Counted from the stretch's first letter, positions 1 through 7,878 are shown. The stretch is DNA of 17,773 bases from JBOGUF01 sp050696075 (GCA_050696075.1 JBOGUF010000185.1:1-17773); one strand, 5' to 3'. Notes: a model not told the origin generated them from the letters alone. Numbers and translations are program-made.

Positions 1-13
1 GGCAGTACGTCGC

Positions 14-19
14 TATAAT
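14..19 (+). promoter_or_regulatory. Candidate -10 box (TATAAT) at window edge
   Basis: A perfect TATAAT lies on the plus strand. Its spacing would place a transcription start near 26-27, exactly where the 27-98 hairpin begins. The matching -35 box would lie before base 1, so it cannot be checked. No plus-strand protein gene follows for 9.6 kb, so any product would be a short RNA or a transcript antisense to the MMPL gene. A single hexamer can arise by chance. Confidence 0.25.
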
Positions 20-26
20 GAATGTC

Positions 27-98
27 GCCAGGTCCACGGGGCACCTCCACGGGTCAGCGGTTCGTCACCGCCCATGGTAGCGCCACCGTGGACCTGGC
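27..98. repeat. 72-nt hairpin downstream of the MMPL gene
   Basis: A perfect 13-bp inverted repeat (GCCAGGTCCACGG at 27-39 and its complement at 86-98) encloses further pairing. CCACGG (47-52) faces CCATGG (72-77) with one mismatch, and GCGG (57-60) faces CCGC (68-71) around a 7-nt loop. The whole segment can fold as one long stem. It begins 25 bases past the MMPL stop on the minus strand, so it could end or stabilise that transcript. No T-run follows on either strand, so a classic intrinsic terminator is not shown. It could equally be a small structured RNA. Confidence 0.45.
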
Positions 99-123
99 TG
101 CTCAAACTTGCACACGGGGTTAG

Positions 124-2394
124 TTAGTCCCCGGCGGGGGCGGATTGGGGGGTGGGTTGCGGGGCGGGGTGAACCGGGGCGCCTTCGATGCGCAGGTCCG
201 GGATCCAGCGCAGCCAGCGGGGTAGGTACCAGTTCCTATCGCCCAGCAGCTTCATTGCCGAGGGGACCAGGATCGAGCGGACGATGGTGGCGTCGAGCAA
301 GACCGCCACGGCCAGGCCGAAGCCCATCTGCTGGATGTCGACCAGGCGGCCGGCGGCAAAGGCGCCGAAGACGGCGACCATGATCAGGGCCGCGCCGGTG
401 ATGATCTTGCCGGTCGCCTGCAGGCCCACCGCCACCGACTCCTCGTTGCGGTGCGTCTGGTCGTAATGCTCGCGGATGCGGCTGAGGAGGAAGACGTGGT
501 AGTCCATGCTGAGGCCGAAGAGGACGCAGAAGAGGAAGATCGGCAGCCAGGCGGCGATGGAGTCGGTCTGTTCGAAGCCGAAGAGGTCCGCGCCCCAGCC
601 GTGCTGGAAGACCGCCACGACCAGCCCGTAGGCCGCGCCGACCGAGAGCAGATTCATCACGATCGCCTTGGCCGGGACGACGACCGAGCGGAAGGCCATC
701 ATCAGGAGCAGGAAGCTCAGGCCGAGGACGAAGGCGAAGACAAGCGGCGTGTAGTCGGTCAGCGCGTCGTTGAAGTCGACCGTGAAGGCGCTGGCGCCGG
801 TGACGTAGACGGCACCCGCGTGCTCACCGAACGCGGTCGGAACGATCTCATCGCGTAGCGTGTCGATCTCGTCGAAGGCGGCTTGCGAGTTCGGGTCGAT
901 GCCCATCGGGATTTCGACGATGGTCAGGTCGCCGCGCTCCGCGGTGGTGACGGTCGCCGGGCCGTAGAGCGGGTTGTCGGCGAGCGTCGTCGTGAGGGTC
1001 TGGACGCCGTCGGTCACCCACCGCGCGTCCGACTCGCCATCGACGACGAATTGGACCGGGCCGATTGAGCCGGCGTAGAAATCGCGCGCCAGAATCTCGA
1101 AGCCGGTCTTGACGTTGCTCTCCGGCAGCGACTCGATGCCGGGCTGGCCGGTCTCGATCGAGAAGACGGGCGCGGCGGCCACGATCAGGATGCCGAGCGA
1201 GATCACCAGCGCCGCGACCGGGTTGTTCATCACGGTCCGGGTCACGCGCCCCCAGAAACCGCGATGGATCGTCTCACGGTCGTAGCGGCGCTGGGCCTCG
1301 ACCGTCGCCGCGTCGTACTTGCGGCGGCGCGGCCAGTCGATCTTGTCGCCGATCAGGCTGACCAGGGCCGGGATGAAGGTCTGGGTGGCGAAGACGGCGA
1401 CGATGACGGCCAGGATGGCGCCCGCGGCCAGGCTATGGAAGATGCTGACCGGGACGAGGAACATGCCCATCAGGGCCAGGACGACGGTGCCGCCGGAGAA
1501 GAAGACCGCCTTGCCGGCCGTGCCGCCGGCGAGGGCAATGGCGTCGTGCTTGGCCATGCCGTGGCGGCGTTCCTCGCGGTAGCGCTCGAGCAGGAAGAGG
1601 GCGTAGTCGATGCCGACCGCGAGCCCGATCATGGTGATCATGATCGTCACCATCTCGCTGATGTCGACGACTTGCGAAACGATAGCGGTCAGGCCCATGG
1701 CAACCGCGATCGAGACGATGCCGAGCAGAATCGGTATGCCGGCGGCAACCAGCGCGCCAAAGACGACGATTAAGACCAGGAGCGCGACTGGGAGACCAAC
1801 CTGCTCCGACTGAGCGATATCTTCTTCCGCGATCTCCCCGTAGACCTCGCCGCCGCTCAGGTCGCCAACGGCGTAGACCGCGATCCCATTGCCGGCATGC
1901 CCCTCGGCCGTCTCGACGAACTCCGCGCCGTGCTCGGAGAGCTCGGTGTAGTCGTCGTAGCCGCCCGCGAGCGTGACCGAAATGATCGAGGAATGCCGAT
2001 CCTCGGAGACGAACCGGTTCGCCGCGTCGGGGTCTTGCTGCCGCGTCAGGTAGAAGTTGCTGGCGGAGGCGACGACCTCCGTCATGCCCATCAGGTCGGC
2101 CGTCGTCTGCTCGACGACCTGCTGAAACGCGGGATCATCGACCGTTTTGTCGGCCGCGGTGACAACGATCGTCTCCGAGAGCGGGTCCGAGCCCATGCGC
2201 TCGTCGATCAGATCGGAGCCGTGCTGGGAATCGGGATCGTTCGTGAAATTGGCCTCGTTGTTGAGGGCGCTACCCATCGTGCCCTGGAGGCCGGCGGCGA
2301 TTACGATCAGCAGCAACCAGATGCCGAGTGTCCGCCACGGCCGGCGGGCGCTGGCTTGCGCCAATCCCCGTGTTGAAAAGAACGATGATGCCAC
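124..2394 (-). CDS. MMPL/RND-family membrane transporter
   Basis: This is a proton-driven exporter of the MMPL branch of the RND superfamily, located in the cytoplasmic membrane. Members move lipids, lipophilic compounds or drugs; the substrate here is unknown. With GTG 2394 as start it has 756 residues. The layout is one N-terminal helix, a soluble loop of about 170 residues, a helix bundle, a second loop and a second bundle, matching the 12-helix family plan. The family motifs GLAVGIDYALFLLERYREE and GLSMDYHVFLLSRIREHY appear in the first and second halves, with the paired Asp-Tyr used for proton transfer. I chose GTG 2394 because GGAAGGGG sits 6 bases upstream and the protein then begins ASSFFSTRGL, like other family members. 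The GTG at 2451 adds 19 unlikely residues. The stop is TAA, followed by CTAACCCC. It is last in a row after a two-component system, suggesting regulated efflux. Confidence 0.93.
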   Translation of the reverse strand: MASSFFSTRGLAQASARRPWRTLGIWLLLIVIAAGLQGTMGSALNNEANFTNDPDSQHGSDLIDERMGSDPLSETIVVTAADKTVDDPAFQQVVEQTTADLMGMTEVVASASNFYLTRQQDPDAANRFVSEDRHSSIISVTLAGGYDDYTELSEHGAEFVETAEGHAGNGIAVYAVGDLSGGEVYGEIAEEDIAQSEQVGLPVALLVLIVVFGALVAAGIPILLGIVSIAVAMGLTAIVSQVVDISEMVTIMITMIGLAVGIDYALFLLERYREERRHGMAKHDAIALAGGTAGKAVFFSGGTVVLALMGMFLVPVSIFHSLAAGAILAVIVAVFATQTFIPALVSLIGDKIDWPRRRKYDAATVEAQRRYDRETIHRGFWGRVTRTVMNNPVAALVISLGILIVAAAPVFSIETGQPGIESLPESNVKTGFEILARDFYAGSIGPVQFVVDGESDARWVTDGVQTLTTTLADNPLYGPATVTTAERGDLTIVEIPMGIDPNSQAAFDEIDTLRDEIVPTAFGEHAGAVYVTGASAFTVDFNDALTDYTPLVFAFVLGLSFLLLMMAFRSVVVPAKAIVMNLLSVGAAYGLVVAVFQHGWGADLFGFEQTDSIAAWLPIFLFCVLFGLSMDYHVFLLSRIREHYDQTHRNEESVAVGLQATGKIITGAALIMVAVFGAFAAGRLVDIQQMGFGLAVAVLLDATIVRSILVPSAMKLLGDRNWYLPRWLRWIPDLRIEGAPVHPAPQPTPQSAPAGD

Positions 2395-2451
2395 GAAACA
2401 CCCCTTCCAATTAGGTGTCGAAACTACTTCGCCGGTTGGACGCCGGACCAC

Positions 2452-3051
2452 CTATCCACACATCATGGTCTTGACTCGCTCGCACGCCGGCGAGGGAGAC
2501 AACCTGTGCCATGCTACGGTCCTCCTGTCATCACGCTTTGTCTGATTTGTCACAATCTTGTAAACACCAACGGGATCCTCGACGGCCCGCCGCGTTGCCG
2601 TGTCGATGCGCTGGCGAACGCGGAGCGCGATCAGCGCCATCACGGTGACTATGGCGATGGCCGCGCCGATAACTTCCTGTAGCGAACCGCTCTGGATTGC
2701 AAGGGCGAGCCAGTCCGCCCCGGCGATAGCGCCCCCCACATCCGGATTGATCGCGAACGCGGGCGCCCCCGCGATGGTGAGGAGCCAATCGCCGGGCCGC
2801 GCGGTCAGTAACCAGATGGCCAGGGCGGCGAGAGAAAAGGCCGCGACGGGCACGGCGATCCAGACGGGCGTTCGGTAGGGGCACGGCGGATCGTGTCCAT
2901 CGCGGAGTGATGCCGCGAACCGATTCCTGTTCTCGCTCTCCGCGCGACGGGCACGGCCCGCCGTACCCCTACCGTGTTGCGCAATCATCACCAACATCGT
3001 CCTGCTTCCACTCCGTTCGAACACATTTCGTTCTTCGTCGAGATGGATCAT
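2452..3051 (-). CDS. Hypothetical small membrane protein upstream of the MMPL gene
   Basis: I do not recognise the family. The frame is open from 3123, but ATG 3051 has a strong ribosome site (AGGAGGG, 8-base spacer) and gives 199 residues. The first 65 or so residues are polar and Arg-rich. Hydrophobic stretches follow: one starts at PVWIAVPVAAFSLAALAIWL, a weaker one covers the GAPAFAI to ADWLALAI region, and a third starts at VIGAAIAIVTVMALIALRV. A basic, soluble tail ends the protein. The layout could be a two- or three-helix membrane protein. The stretch RDGHDPPCPYR is encoded by a REP-like repeat arm, so the N-terminal third may not be native and the true start may lie nearer the first helix. 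It ends just before the MMPL gene and probably shares its transcript. It could be an accessory subunit, or a decayed gene. Confidence 0.45.
   Translation of the reverse strand: MIHLDEERNVFERSGSRTMLVMIAQHGRGTAGRARRAESENRNRFAASLRDGHDPPCPYRTPVWIAVPVAAFSLAALAIWLLTARPGDWLLTIAGAPAFAINPDVGGAIAGADWLALAIQSGSLQEVIGAAIAIVTVMALIALRVRQRIDTATRRAVEDPVGVYKIVTNQTKRDDRRTVAWHRLSPSPACERVKTMMCG
2873..2972. repeat. REP-like inverted pair, two 32-bp arms
   Basis: Arms 2873-2904 and 2941-2972 are inverted copies of each other with 5 differences, all transitions, separated by 36 bases. Each arm carries a GGTAGGGG edge and an inner palindrome (GGGCACGGC facing GCCGTACCC in the right arm). Head-to-head pairs of such palindromes are typical of REP elements. 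The pair lies inside the N-terminal part of the 2452-3051 reading frame, so it codes for nearly the same peptide on the two strands (RDGHDPPCPYR and RDGHGPPYPYR). Confidence 0.7.
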
Positions 3052-3188
3052 TCCCGCTTCCCTCCTGGGGCTCCATGTGTGAGACGCGAGTCGAATGTGT
3101 TTGTGATGCGCCTGTACGGACACAAGCCGATCTCCTCTCCGCGGAAGCGGAGCGTCGCGACAACTTCCGGTTTGCGGTTTGAACGGAA

Positions 3189-3223
3189 GCGGCTAAACGC
3201 TGACGGCTAACGGCTACCGGCTA
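3189..3223 (-). repeat. Heptamer array at the response-regulator stop codon
   Basis: There are five 7-base units: GCGGCTA, AACGCTG, ACGGCTA, ACGGCTA and CCGGCTA on the plus strand. Read on the minus strand they are TAGCCGG, TAGCCGT, TAGCCGT, CAGCGTT and TAGCCGC. The TAG of the first transcribed unit is the stop codon of the response-regulator gene. The rest of the gap 3052-3220 shows no other clear structure. Confidence 0.8.
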
Positions 3224-3865
3224 GCTTCTCAAGTAGGCGAGGACCGCCAGAACGCGGCGGTGGTCTACTCCCGTGTCGGGGAGGCCGAGCTTGCCGAAGA
3301 TGTTGGTCACGTGCTTCTCCACCGTCCCTTCACTGACGAACAACCGGCCGGCGATGGCGGCGTTGGTGCGCCCTTCCGCCATCAGGGCAAGAACGTCGCG
3401 CTCGCGCTCGGTCAAGGTATCGACCCGGTCGTCGCGCCGGCGGCGGGTAACGAGCTGGGCGACGACGTCCGGATCGAGCACCGTTCCTCCTCCCGCCACC
3501 TGCCGCACCGCGGCGACAAAGTCGCCGACGTCGGCGACGCGATCCTTCAAGAGATAGCCGACGCCCTCCGCGCCGGATTCGATCAGTTCGCCCGCGTACC
3601 GTTCCTCGACGTACTGCGAGAGGACGAGGACCGGGCTGCCTGGCACCCGCTGCCGGGCCTCGATGGCGGCGCGCAAACCCTCGTCCCGAAAGCTGGGCGG
3701 CATCCGCACATCGACCACGGAGACGTCGGGCCGGTGCTCCTCGACAGCCGCGATCAGCCCCGGCCCGTCGCCCACGCGGGCGATGACCTCCATGCCGGCG
3801 TCCGTCAGGAGCCGGGCGATGCCTTCCCGGAGCAGCACCGAATCCTCGGCGATCACGACCCGCAC
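3221..3865 (-). CDS. LuxR/NarL-type two-component response regulator
   Basis: This is a cytoplasmic DNA-binding regulator of 214 residues, a usual length for the family. The receiver domain fills residues 1-120, with the acidic pair E7/D8, phospho-acceptor D52 in VVDVRMPP, S83 and K107. The LuxR-type helix-turn-helix spans about 150-196, running from TLTERERDVLALMAEGRTN to TVEKHVTNIFGKLGL. The GTG start at 3865 overlaps the 3' end of the histidine kinase gene by 13 bp, so the two are probably translationally coupled and form a cognate pair. The closest known relatives by layout are LiaR, DesR and NarL partners of HisKA_3 kinases. Targets are unknown. The membrane protein and MMPL transporter downstream are natural candidates. 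The TAG stop opens a heptamer array. Confidence 0.95.
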   Translation of the reverse strand: MRVVIAEDSVLLREGIARLLTDAGMEVIARVGDGPGLIAAVEEHRPDVSVVDVRMPPSFRDEGLRAAIEARQRVPGSPVLVLSQYVEERYAGELIESGAEGVGYLLKDRVADVGDFVAAVRQVAGGGTVLDPDVVAQLVTRRRRDDRVDTLTERERDVLALMAEGRTNAAIAGRLFVSEGTVEKHVTNIFGKLGLPDTGVDHRRVLAVLAYLRS

Positions 3866-5142
3866 GGAATCTCTGCCCGCACCCTCGTTCCTTGGCCGGT
3901 CGGGCTCTGGACGGCGAATTGTCCATCGAGCGCGGCCAGCCGCTCGGCCAAGCCGATGAGCCCCGTGCCGTCGTGCATCGAGGCGCCACCGGCGCCGTTG
4001 TCTTCGACGTCAATAATCAACCAATCGTGCTCGCGGCGCACATGGACGCGCGCGGCACTGGCGTTGCTGTGCTTGGCGACGTTGGCCAGCGCCTCGACGA
4101 CCACAAAGTAGGCGGTTGACTCGACCGCCTCCGGCAGCCGCCCGTTGAGATCGACGTCGACCGTCACCGGGACCGGCGAGCGGCCGGCCACGGCGGAGAT
4201 GGCAGCGTCGATCCCGCGGTCGGTGAGCACGGCCGGGTGGATACCCCGGACCAGCTCCCGCAACTCGACCAGTACCCGTTTCGCTTCATCATGCGATGCA
4301 TCGAGCAACTGGCGGGCGGCATCGGGGTCGCTCTCCATCTTCTCTTTGGCCATGCCGAGACCCATCGCTAGCGAGACGAGGCGCTGCTGGGCGCCGTCGT
4401 GCAGGTCGCGCTCGATGCGGCGGCGTTCGACCAGCATCGCCTCCATCACGCCGGAGCGGGTGCGGGTCAGAACCTCGACGCGCTCCTCCAACTGCTCCTG
4501 CGACGGCCCGAGCATCCAATGAGCGAAGGCGAAATGGGCCCGCGCCGCGCCGCTGATCAGGAGCAGGGCCGGGAGAGCGACGACGACGCCGAGCAGGGCA
4601 ATCATGATCGCCTCCGGCAGGGTGTCGATGCGCCAGCCGCCGATCGCCGGGCTGTCGCCCATCCAGTAGTAGAGCGGGATGGTGATCATCGAGAGCGGCC
4701 AGATCGCGGCCAGGCCGACGATGGCAAACTCGATGACGCCAATCGGAAAGAGCGCAATCAGGTAGAACAGGTCACGCCAGACCGCCGAGTCGGTGATTTG
4801 GACCTTGAGCCGCCGATAGAAGCCGGCATCGGTCGTCACCCGGTACGGCTCCGGGATGTACCCGCCGCCGAACGATTCGATGCGGCGCCGCTCCATGCGC
4901 GCCGCGCCGACCCACATGTACATCGTGATGATCAGAATCGGCAGGCCGATCAACGTGACCGCGAGCCCGGCGCCGACCGCAACCAATACGACCCACACCA
5001 CGAACGAAACAATGCCGAGTCCCAAGTTGAAGGCCAAGAAGGCGGCGGCGGTCCATGGCCGCGGGCGCAGCCACCGTTCCGTGAGAACGCAAGCGCGCTC
5101 CCGCAACTCGTTCGGTTCGCCTAGCGTGAACGGCGTCGACAT
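3853..5142 (-). CDS. Sensor histidine kinase, HisKA_3 type
   Basis: This is a membrane sensor kinase of 429 residues. Hydrophobic helices occur at about 32-76 and 125-200, with a short segment between them. The region around 115-200 resembles the 'putative sensor' membrane domain found in many actinobacterial and Chloroflexota kinases. The dimerisation and phosphoacceptor region has ERDLHDGAQQRLVSLA with H248, diagnostic of the NarX/DesK/LiaS class. The ATPase domain has the N box EALANVAKHSN (about 350-360), the G1 box DVEDNGAGG (378-386) and the G2 box GTGLIGLAERL (392-402). ATG 5142 is preceded by AAGGA with a 9-base spacer. With no large outer domain, it probably senses the membrane or a membrane-embedded ligand. 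That is inference. It is followed by its response regulator with a 13-bp overlap. Confidence 0.95.
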   Translation of the reverse strand: MSTPFTLGEPNELRERACVLTERWLRPRPWTAAAFLAFNLGLGIVSFVVWVVLVAVGAGLAVTLIGLPILIITMYMWVGAARMERRRIESFGGGYIPEPYRVTTDAGFYRRLKVQITDSAVWRDLFYLIALFPIGVIEFAIVGLAAIWPLSMITIPLYYWMGDSPAIGGWRIDTLPEAIMIALLGVVVALPALLLISGAARAHFAFAHWMLGPSQEQLEERVEVLTRTRSGVMEAMLVERRRIERDLHDGAQQRLVSLAMGLGMAKEKMESDPDAARQLLDASHDEAKRVLVELRELVRGIHPAVLTDRGIDAAISAVAGRSPVPVTVDVDLNGRLPEAVESTAYFVVVEALANVAKHSNASAARVHVRREHDWLIIDVEDNGAGGASMHDGTGLIGLAERLAALDGQFAVQSPTGQGTRVRAEIPCGS

Positions 5143-5213
5143 TCGATAAGGTCCTTACCCGATCCTCTTAGGTATACGCGGACGAAACGCCGGACTCATC
5201 GATCACTACGGAG

Positions 5214-5219
5214 ATTATA
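5214..5219 (-). promoter_or_regulatory. Candidate -10 box for the histidine kinase operon
   Basis: The minus strand reads TATAAT here, 72 bases before the kinase ATG. No good -35 is present; the best match at usual spacing is only TTCCTC-like. It lies in the 5143-5365 gap, the only place a kinase-operon promoter can sit between hemY and the kinase. Confidence 0.3.
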
Positions 5220-5279
5220 GGGAGTCAGGGTCATCGAGGAATCCCGGCAGGCGGGAGATTCGGGGGTAGGGTTATCCCC

Positions 5280-5293
5280 CAGGCGTTAGGCCG
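5280..5293. repeat. Two heptamer units in the hemY-kinase gap
   Basis: CAGGCGT and TAGGCCG lie in tandem, matching the YAGGNGT units seen elsewhere. A partial copy (GGAGTCA, GGGTCAT) occurs at 5221-5234. Just before, GGGGG (5262-5266) can pair with CCCCC (5276-5280). Confidence 0.5.
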
Positions 5294-5304
5294 TGTTTGC
5301 ACAC

Positions 5305-5333
5305 CGTCATGCTGACCACCGGGAAGCATGACG
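5305..5333. repeat. Hairpin downstream of hemY
   Basis: CGTCATGCT (5305-5313) pairs perfectly with AGCATGACG (5325-5333) around an 11-base loop. It lies 33 bases past the hemY stop. It may mark the end of the hem transcript or be a REP-like element. There is no T-run, so a simple intrinsic terminator is not shown. Confidence 0.5.
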
Positions 5334-5365
5334 ACGGAACCTGACAGTTCGGTCGTGACAAACCA

Positions 5366-5380
5366 CTAGGCGTTAGGAGG
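5366..5380 (-). repeat. Heptamer units over the hemY stop codon
   Basis: TAGGCGT and TAGGAGG run in tandem on the plus strand at 5367-5380, the reverse orientation to the other stop-linked arrays. The hemY stop (CTA on the plus strand) overlaps the first unit. Confidence 0.5.
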
Positions 5381-6841
5381 TTGATGAGATGGAGCGTCAG
5401 CCGGGGTCAGCGCCACGGAGCGGGCGGCGTTATTGGCGGCGGCGTCGCCGGAGGCGATGCAGTCGGGAATGCCGACGCCGCGGTAGGCGTGGCCGGCGAG
5501 GTGGAGACCGGGGATGGTGGCGACGGCGCGCTCGATGGCGGCGACGCGGTCGAGGTGGCCGAGGGTGTATTGCGGCATGCCGTCCGGCCAGCGGGTGACG
5601 CGCGCGAATGACGGATCGGCGGTGATGCCGAGGGTGGCGCGGAGTTCCTCGCGGGCGATGCCGATCAGGTCGTCGTCCGCGGCAGCAACGATCTGATCCT
5701 CACCGGTGCGACCGACGAAGACACGGAGGAGCGCGTGGCCTTCTGGCGCGCGCGCGGCCCATTTCGAGGAGACCCAGGTGCAGGCGAGCGCCTGCCGCCC
5801 CTCGACGCGCGGAATGACGTAGCCGTGGCCGGCGAGCGGGTGTGAAAGGGCGCGCTCCGGGTAGGCAAGAGCGACGGTGGCACTGGAGACGTGCGGGATC
5901 GAGCGCAGGAGCGTCGCGGCGTCCGGCAAGAGCTCGTCGACGAGAGTTGCCGTCGGCCCGGCCGGGGTGGCGAGGATAACGGCGTTGGCCGGAAGTGATG
6001 TGCCGTCATCAAGATGCAGCGAGAACGGACCGTCCGCGTGGTCGCGTGACAGGCGGGAGAGGTGCGAACTCGTCACGATTTGGACACCCTCGTTGCGAAG
6101 CCGAGATTCGATCGCCTCGACCATCTCAGCCATACCGCCGGCTGGGGCAAGGAACGGCGAGGGGCGCTGCTCTCCGCTCGTCGGCGGCCCGTTGCGGCGG
6201 GCGGCGAGCATGCCTTTGATCAGGCCGCCATGCTTGATCTCGCCCGCGCGGAGGTGGGGGAAGGTGGCGGCGAGGCTGAGCTCGCGGCCATCTCCGGCGT
6301 AGATGCCGGCCATCAGCGGTTCGACCAATCGCTCATAGACCTCGCGACCAAGGCGACGCTCGATGAAGGCGGCAAGCGTCTCGTCGCCCGTTCCCCGGCG
6401 TGGCGGAAGCACATAGTCGAGCGCCATGCGCGCTTTCCCCAAGGGGGAGATGAGGCGGGTCTTGGCCATCGGGCCGAGCCTGGTCGGCACGAGGCCGGTC
6501 AACCCCTCCGGTAGGTCGTAGAGACGGCCGTTGCGCATGACGAAGGTGCGGCGCGTCTCCTGGCGAACGCCCTGGAGGCGTTCCGCGATGCCGAGTTCCC
6601 GGCAGAGTTCGATGCCGCGCGGCTTCATGGCGAGGAAGGAGTCCGGACCGCCCTCGATGACGAAGCCGTCGATGCGCTCAGTCTTGATCTTGCCGCCCAG
6701 GACCGGCTCGCGTTCGATCAGGGTAACCGCCGCGTCGGGCGCGATCCGCTTCAGCCGCAAGGCGGCGGCGAGCCCGGCGATGCCACCGCCGACGACGGCG
6801 ATGCGTGGCCGATTGGCGCGTTGCATCGACGTTAGAGCCAT
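5366..6841 (-). CDS. hemY: Protoporphyrinogen/coproporphyrinogen oxidase (FAD)
   Basis: This enzyme oxidises a porphyrinogen to the porphyrin with oxygen and FAD, next to last in heme synthesis. At 491 residues it is slightly longer than the usual 460-480. The N-terminal Rossmann motif VVGGGIAGLAAALRL (about 16-30) binds the FAD ADP group, and EGGPDSF follows near residue 63. The conserved C-terminal FAD-contact block reads AGHAYRGVGIPDCIASG. ATG 6841 overlaps the end of hemH by 10 bp, so the two are coupled. A second ATG five codons on is also possible. If the pathway is the coproporphyrin route, as the hemH partner hints, the enzyme would act on coproporphyrinogen III (CgoX). The last codons and the TAG stop lie inside heptamer-like units (5367-5380), so the final PPNA residues are repeat-derived. 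Confidence 0.95.
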   Translation of the reverse strand: MALTSMQRANRPRIAVVGGGIAGLAAALRLKRIAPDAAVTLIEREPVLGGKIKTERIDGFVIEGGPDSFLAMKPRGIELCRELGIAERLQGVRQETRRTFVMRNGRLYDLPEGLTGLVPTRLGPMAKTRLISPLGKARMALDYVLPPRRGTGDETLAAFIERRLGREVYERLVEPLMAGIYAGDGRELSLAATFPHLRAGEIKHGGLIKGMLAARRNGPPTSGEQRPSPFLAPAGGMAEMVEAIESRLRNEGVQIVTSSHLSRLSRDHADGPFSLHLDDGTSLPANAVILATPAGPTATLVDELLPDAATLLRSIPHVSSATVALAYPERALSHPLAGHGYVIPRVEGRQALACTWVSSKWAARAPEGHALLRVFVGRTGEDQIVAAADDDLIGIAREELRATLGITADPSFARVTRWPDGMPQYTLGHLDRVAAIERAVATIPGLHLAGHAYRGVGIPDCIASGDAAANNAARSVALTPADAPSHQPPNA

Positions 6842-7761
6842 CCGGCCGCGGCGGCGCGGTCGCGAACCAGTCCGGCGAGGCTGGCGATCATGACCGGGTG
6901 GTCGTTGAGCATCTCGATCCGTTCGAGATGCATGCCGAGTGAGTCGGCCTGGTCTTTGAACTCGACGTCGATGTCGAAGAGGATCTCGACGTGCTCGCAG
7001 ACGAAGCCGATCGGGGCGATCAGGACGTTCCGCTGCCCTTCGTCGTGGAGCCTGGCAATACTCTCGCCACCGTCCGGACCGAGCCAGGGGTCAGGGGTCA
7101 TGGCCGCACTCTGGAAGGCGAATTCGTGGGGCTGGCCGGGGAGTCGGGATGCGACGGCCTCCATCGTCGCCTGCAACTCGTCCGGGTAGGGGTCGTTCCA
7201 CTCGCGGATGCGTTCCGGCAGAGAATGGGCGGTAAAAATGACCGGGATGTCGTTCCGTTCATCGGGCAGGAAGCGATCGAGGGCGACGCGGGCCCGGTCG
7301 GCGAGGGCGTCGAGGTAGCCGGGGAGGAGGTGCCAGCGCTCGATCGGGGCAACCTCGATGCTGGAGCCGGCCTCATCGACCTTCTTGAAGTAGGCGCCGA
7401 TGCTCATGCGGGAGTAGTGGGGCGCCATGACGAGGCCGACCGCGCGGGTGATGCCGTCAGCTTCCATGCGCGTGAGCGTGTCTTTGATGTAGGGATGCCA
7501 ATGGCGCATGCCGACGTAGGCACGCCACGTGGTGCCGCCCTGTTGGTTGAGCGCGGTTTCGAGGGCATCAGCCTGGGCCTGGGTCAGCTCACGGATGGGA
7601 GAACGGCCGCCGATCTGCTGGTAGCGCTCGCGGACCTCGTGGATGATCTCGGGCGACGTTGGGCGGTAGTTGCGCACGTCGAGGAGGTAAGGTTCGACGT
7701 CGTCGAGGGAGTCTGGCCCGCCGTAGGCCATGACCAGGACGCCGATGGTCGGTTGGGTCAT
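6832..7761 (-). CDS. hemH: Ferrochelatase, probably coproporphyrin type
   Basis: This enzyme inserts ferrous iron into a porphyrin. Its 309 residues match the short Bacillus-type enzyme. Visible family features are MAYGGP with Tyr13 (11-16), the catalytic FTAHSLPERI with His179 (176-185), and GFVCEHVEILFD with a Glu (E259) expected to work with that histidine. In Bacillus subtilis the residue equivalent to Tyr13 binds metal. Enzymes of the classic protoporphyrin route usually have NLGTP here instead. This points to coproporphyrin III as substrate (CpfC), an inference from the motif. No chdC/hemQ gene is in the window. It is upstream of and overlaps hemY by 10 bp. No strong ribosome site is seen near ATG 7761; AAAGGA is about 15 bases away. 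Confidence 0.95.
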   Translation of the reverse strand: MTQPTIGVLVMAYGGPDSLDDVEPYLLDVRNYRPTSPEIIHEVRERYQQIGGRSPIRELTQAQADALETALNQQGGTTWRAYVGMRHWHPYIKDTLTRMEADGITRAVGLVMAPHYSRMSIGAYFKKVDEAGSSIEVAPIERWHLLPGYLDALADRARVALDRFLPDERNDIPVIFTAHSLPERIREWNDPYPDELQATMEAVASRLPGQPHEFAFQSAAMTPDPWLGPDGGESIARLHDEGQRNVLIAPIGFVCEHVEILFDIDVEFKDQADSLGMHLERIEMLNDHPVMIASLAGLVRDRAAAAGWL

Positions 7762-7803
7762 GCGAGGGGTTGATCCTTTCCGCGACCAGTCGTTTCATGA
7801 GGC

Positions 7804-7824
7804 GGGCGAGTCACCGACTCGCCC
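7804..7824. repeat. Perfect 9-bp hairpin between SDR gene and hemH
   Basis: GGGCGAGTC (7804-7812) pairs with GACTCGCCC (7816-7824) around ACC. The minus strand reads GCAGGGGCGAGTC into the stem, similar to the GTAGGGGC edge of the REP-like elements elsewhere. It sits 43 bases before the hemH ATG and 80 bases after the SDR stop. It could be a transcript end for the SDR gene or part of the hemH leader. No T-run follows. Confidence 0.6.
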
Positions 7825-7878
7825 CTGCAAAGATACCCGGATGGCACGGAACGAGGCGGCATCTATGCCACACCCGTC

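Noticed and set aside
3260..4111. 283-codon plus-strand frame opposite the response regulator and kinase
   Set aside because: It is antisense to conserved receiver, HTH and kinase motifs. Frames at 4399-5124, 6991-7773 and 7940-8662 were rejected for the same reason.
7804..7824. Rho-independent terminator for the SDR gene
   Set aside because: The stem is good, but no run of T follows on either strand. It is recorded as a hairpin only.
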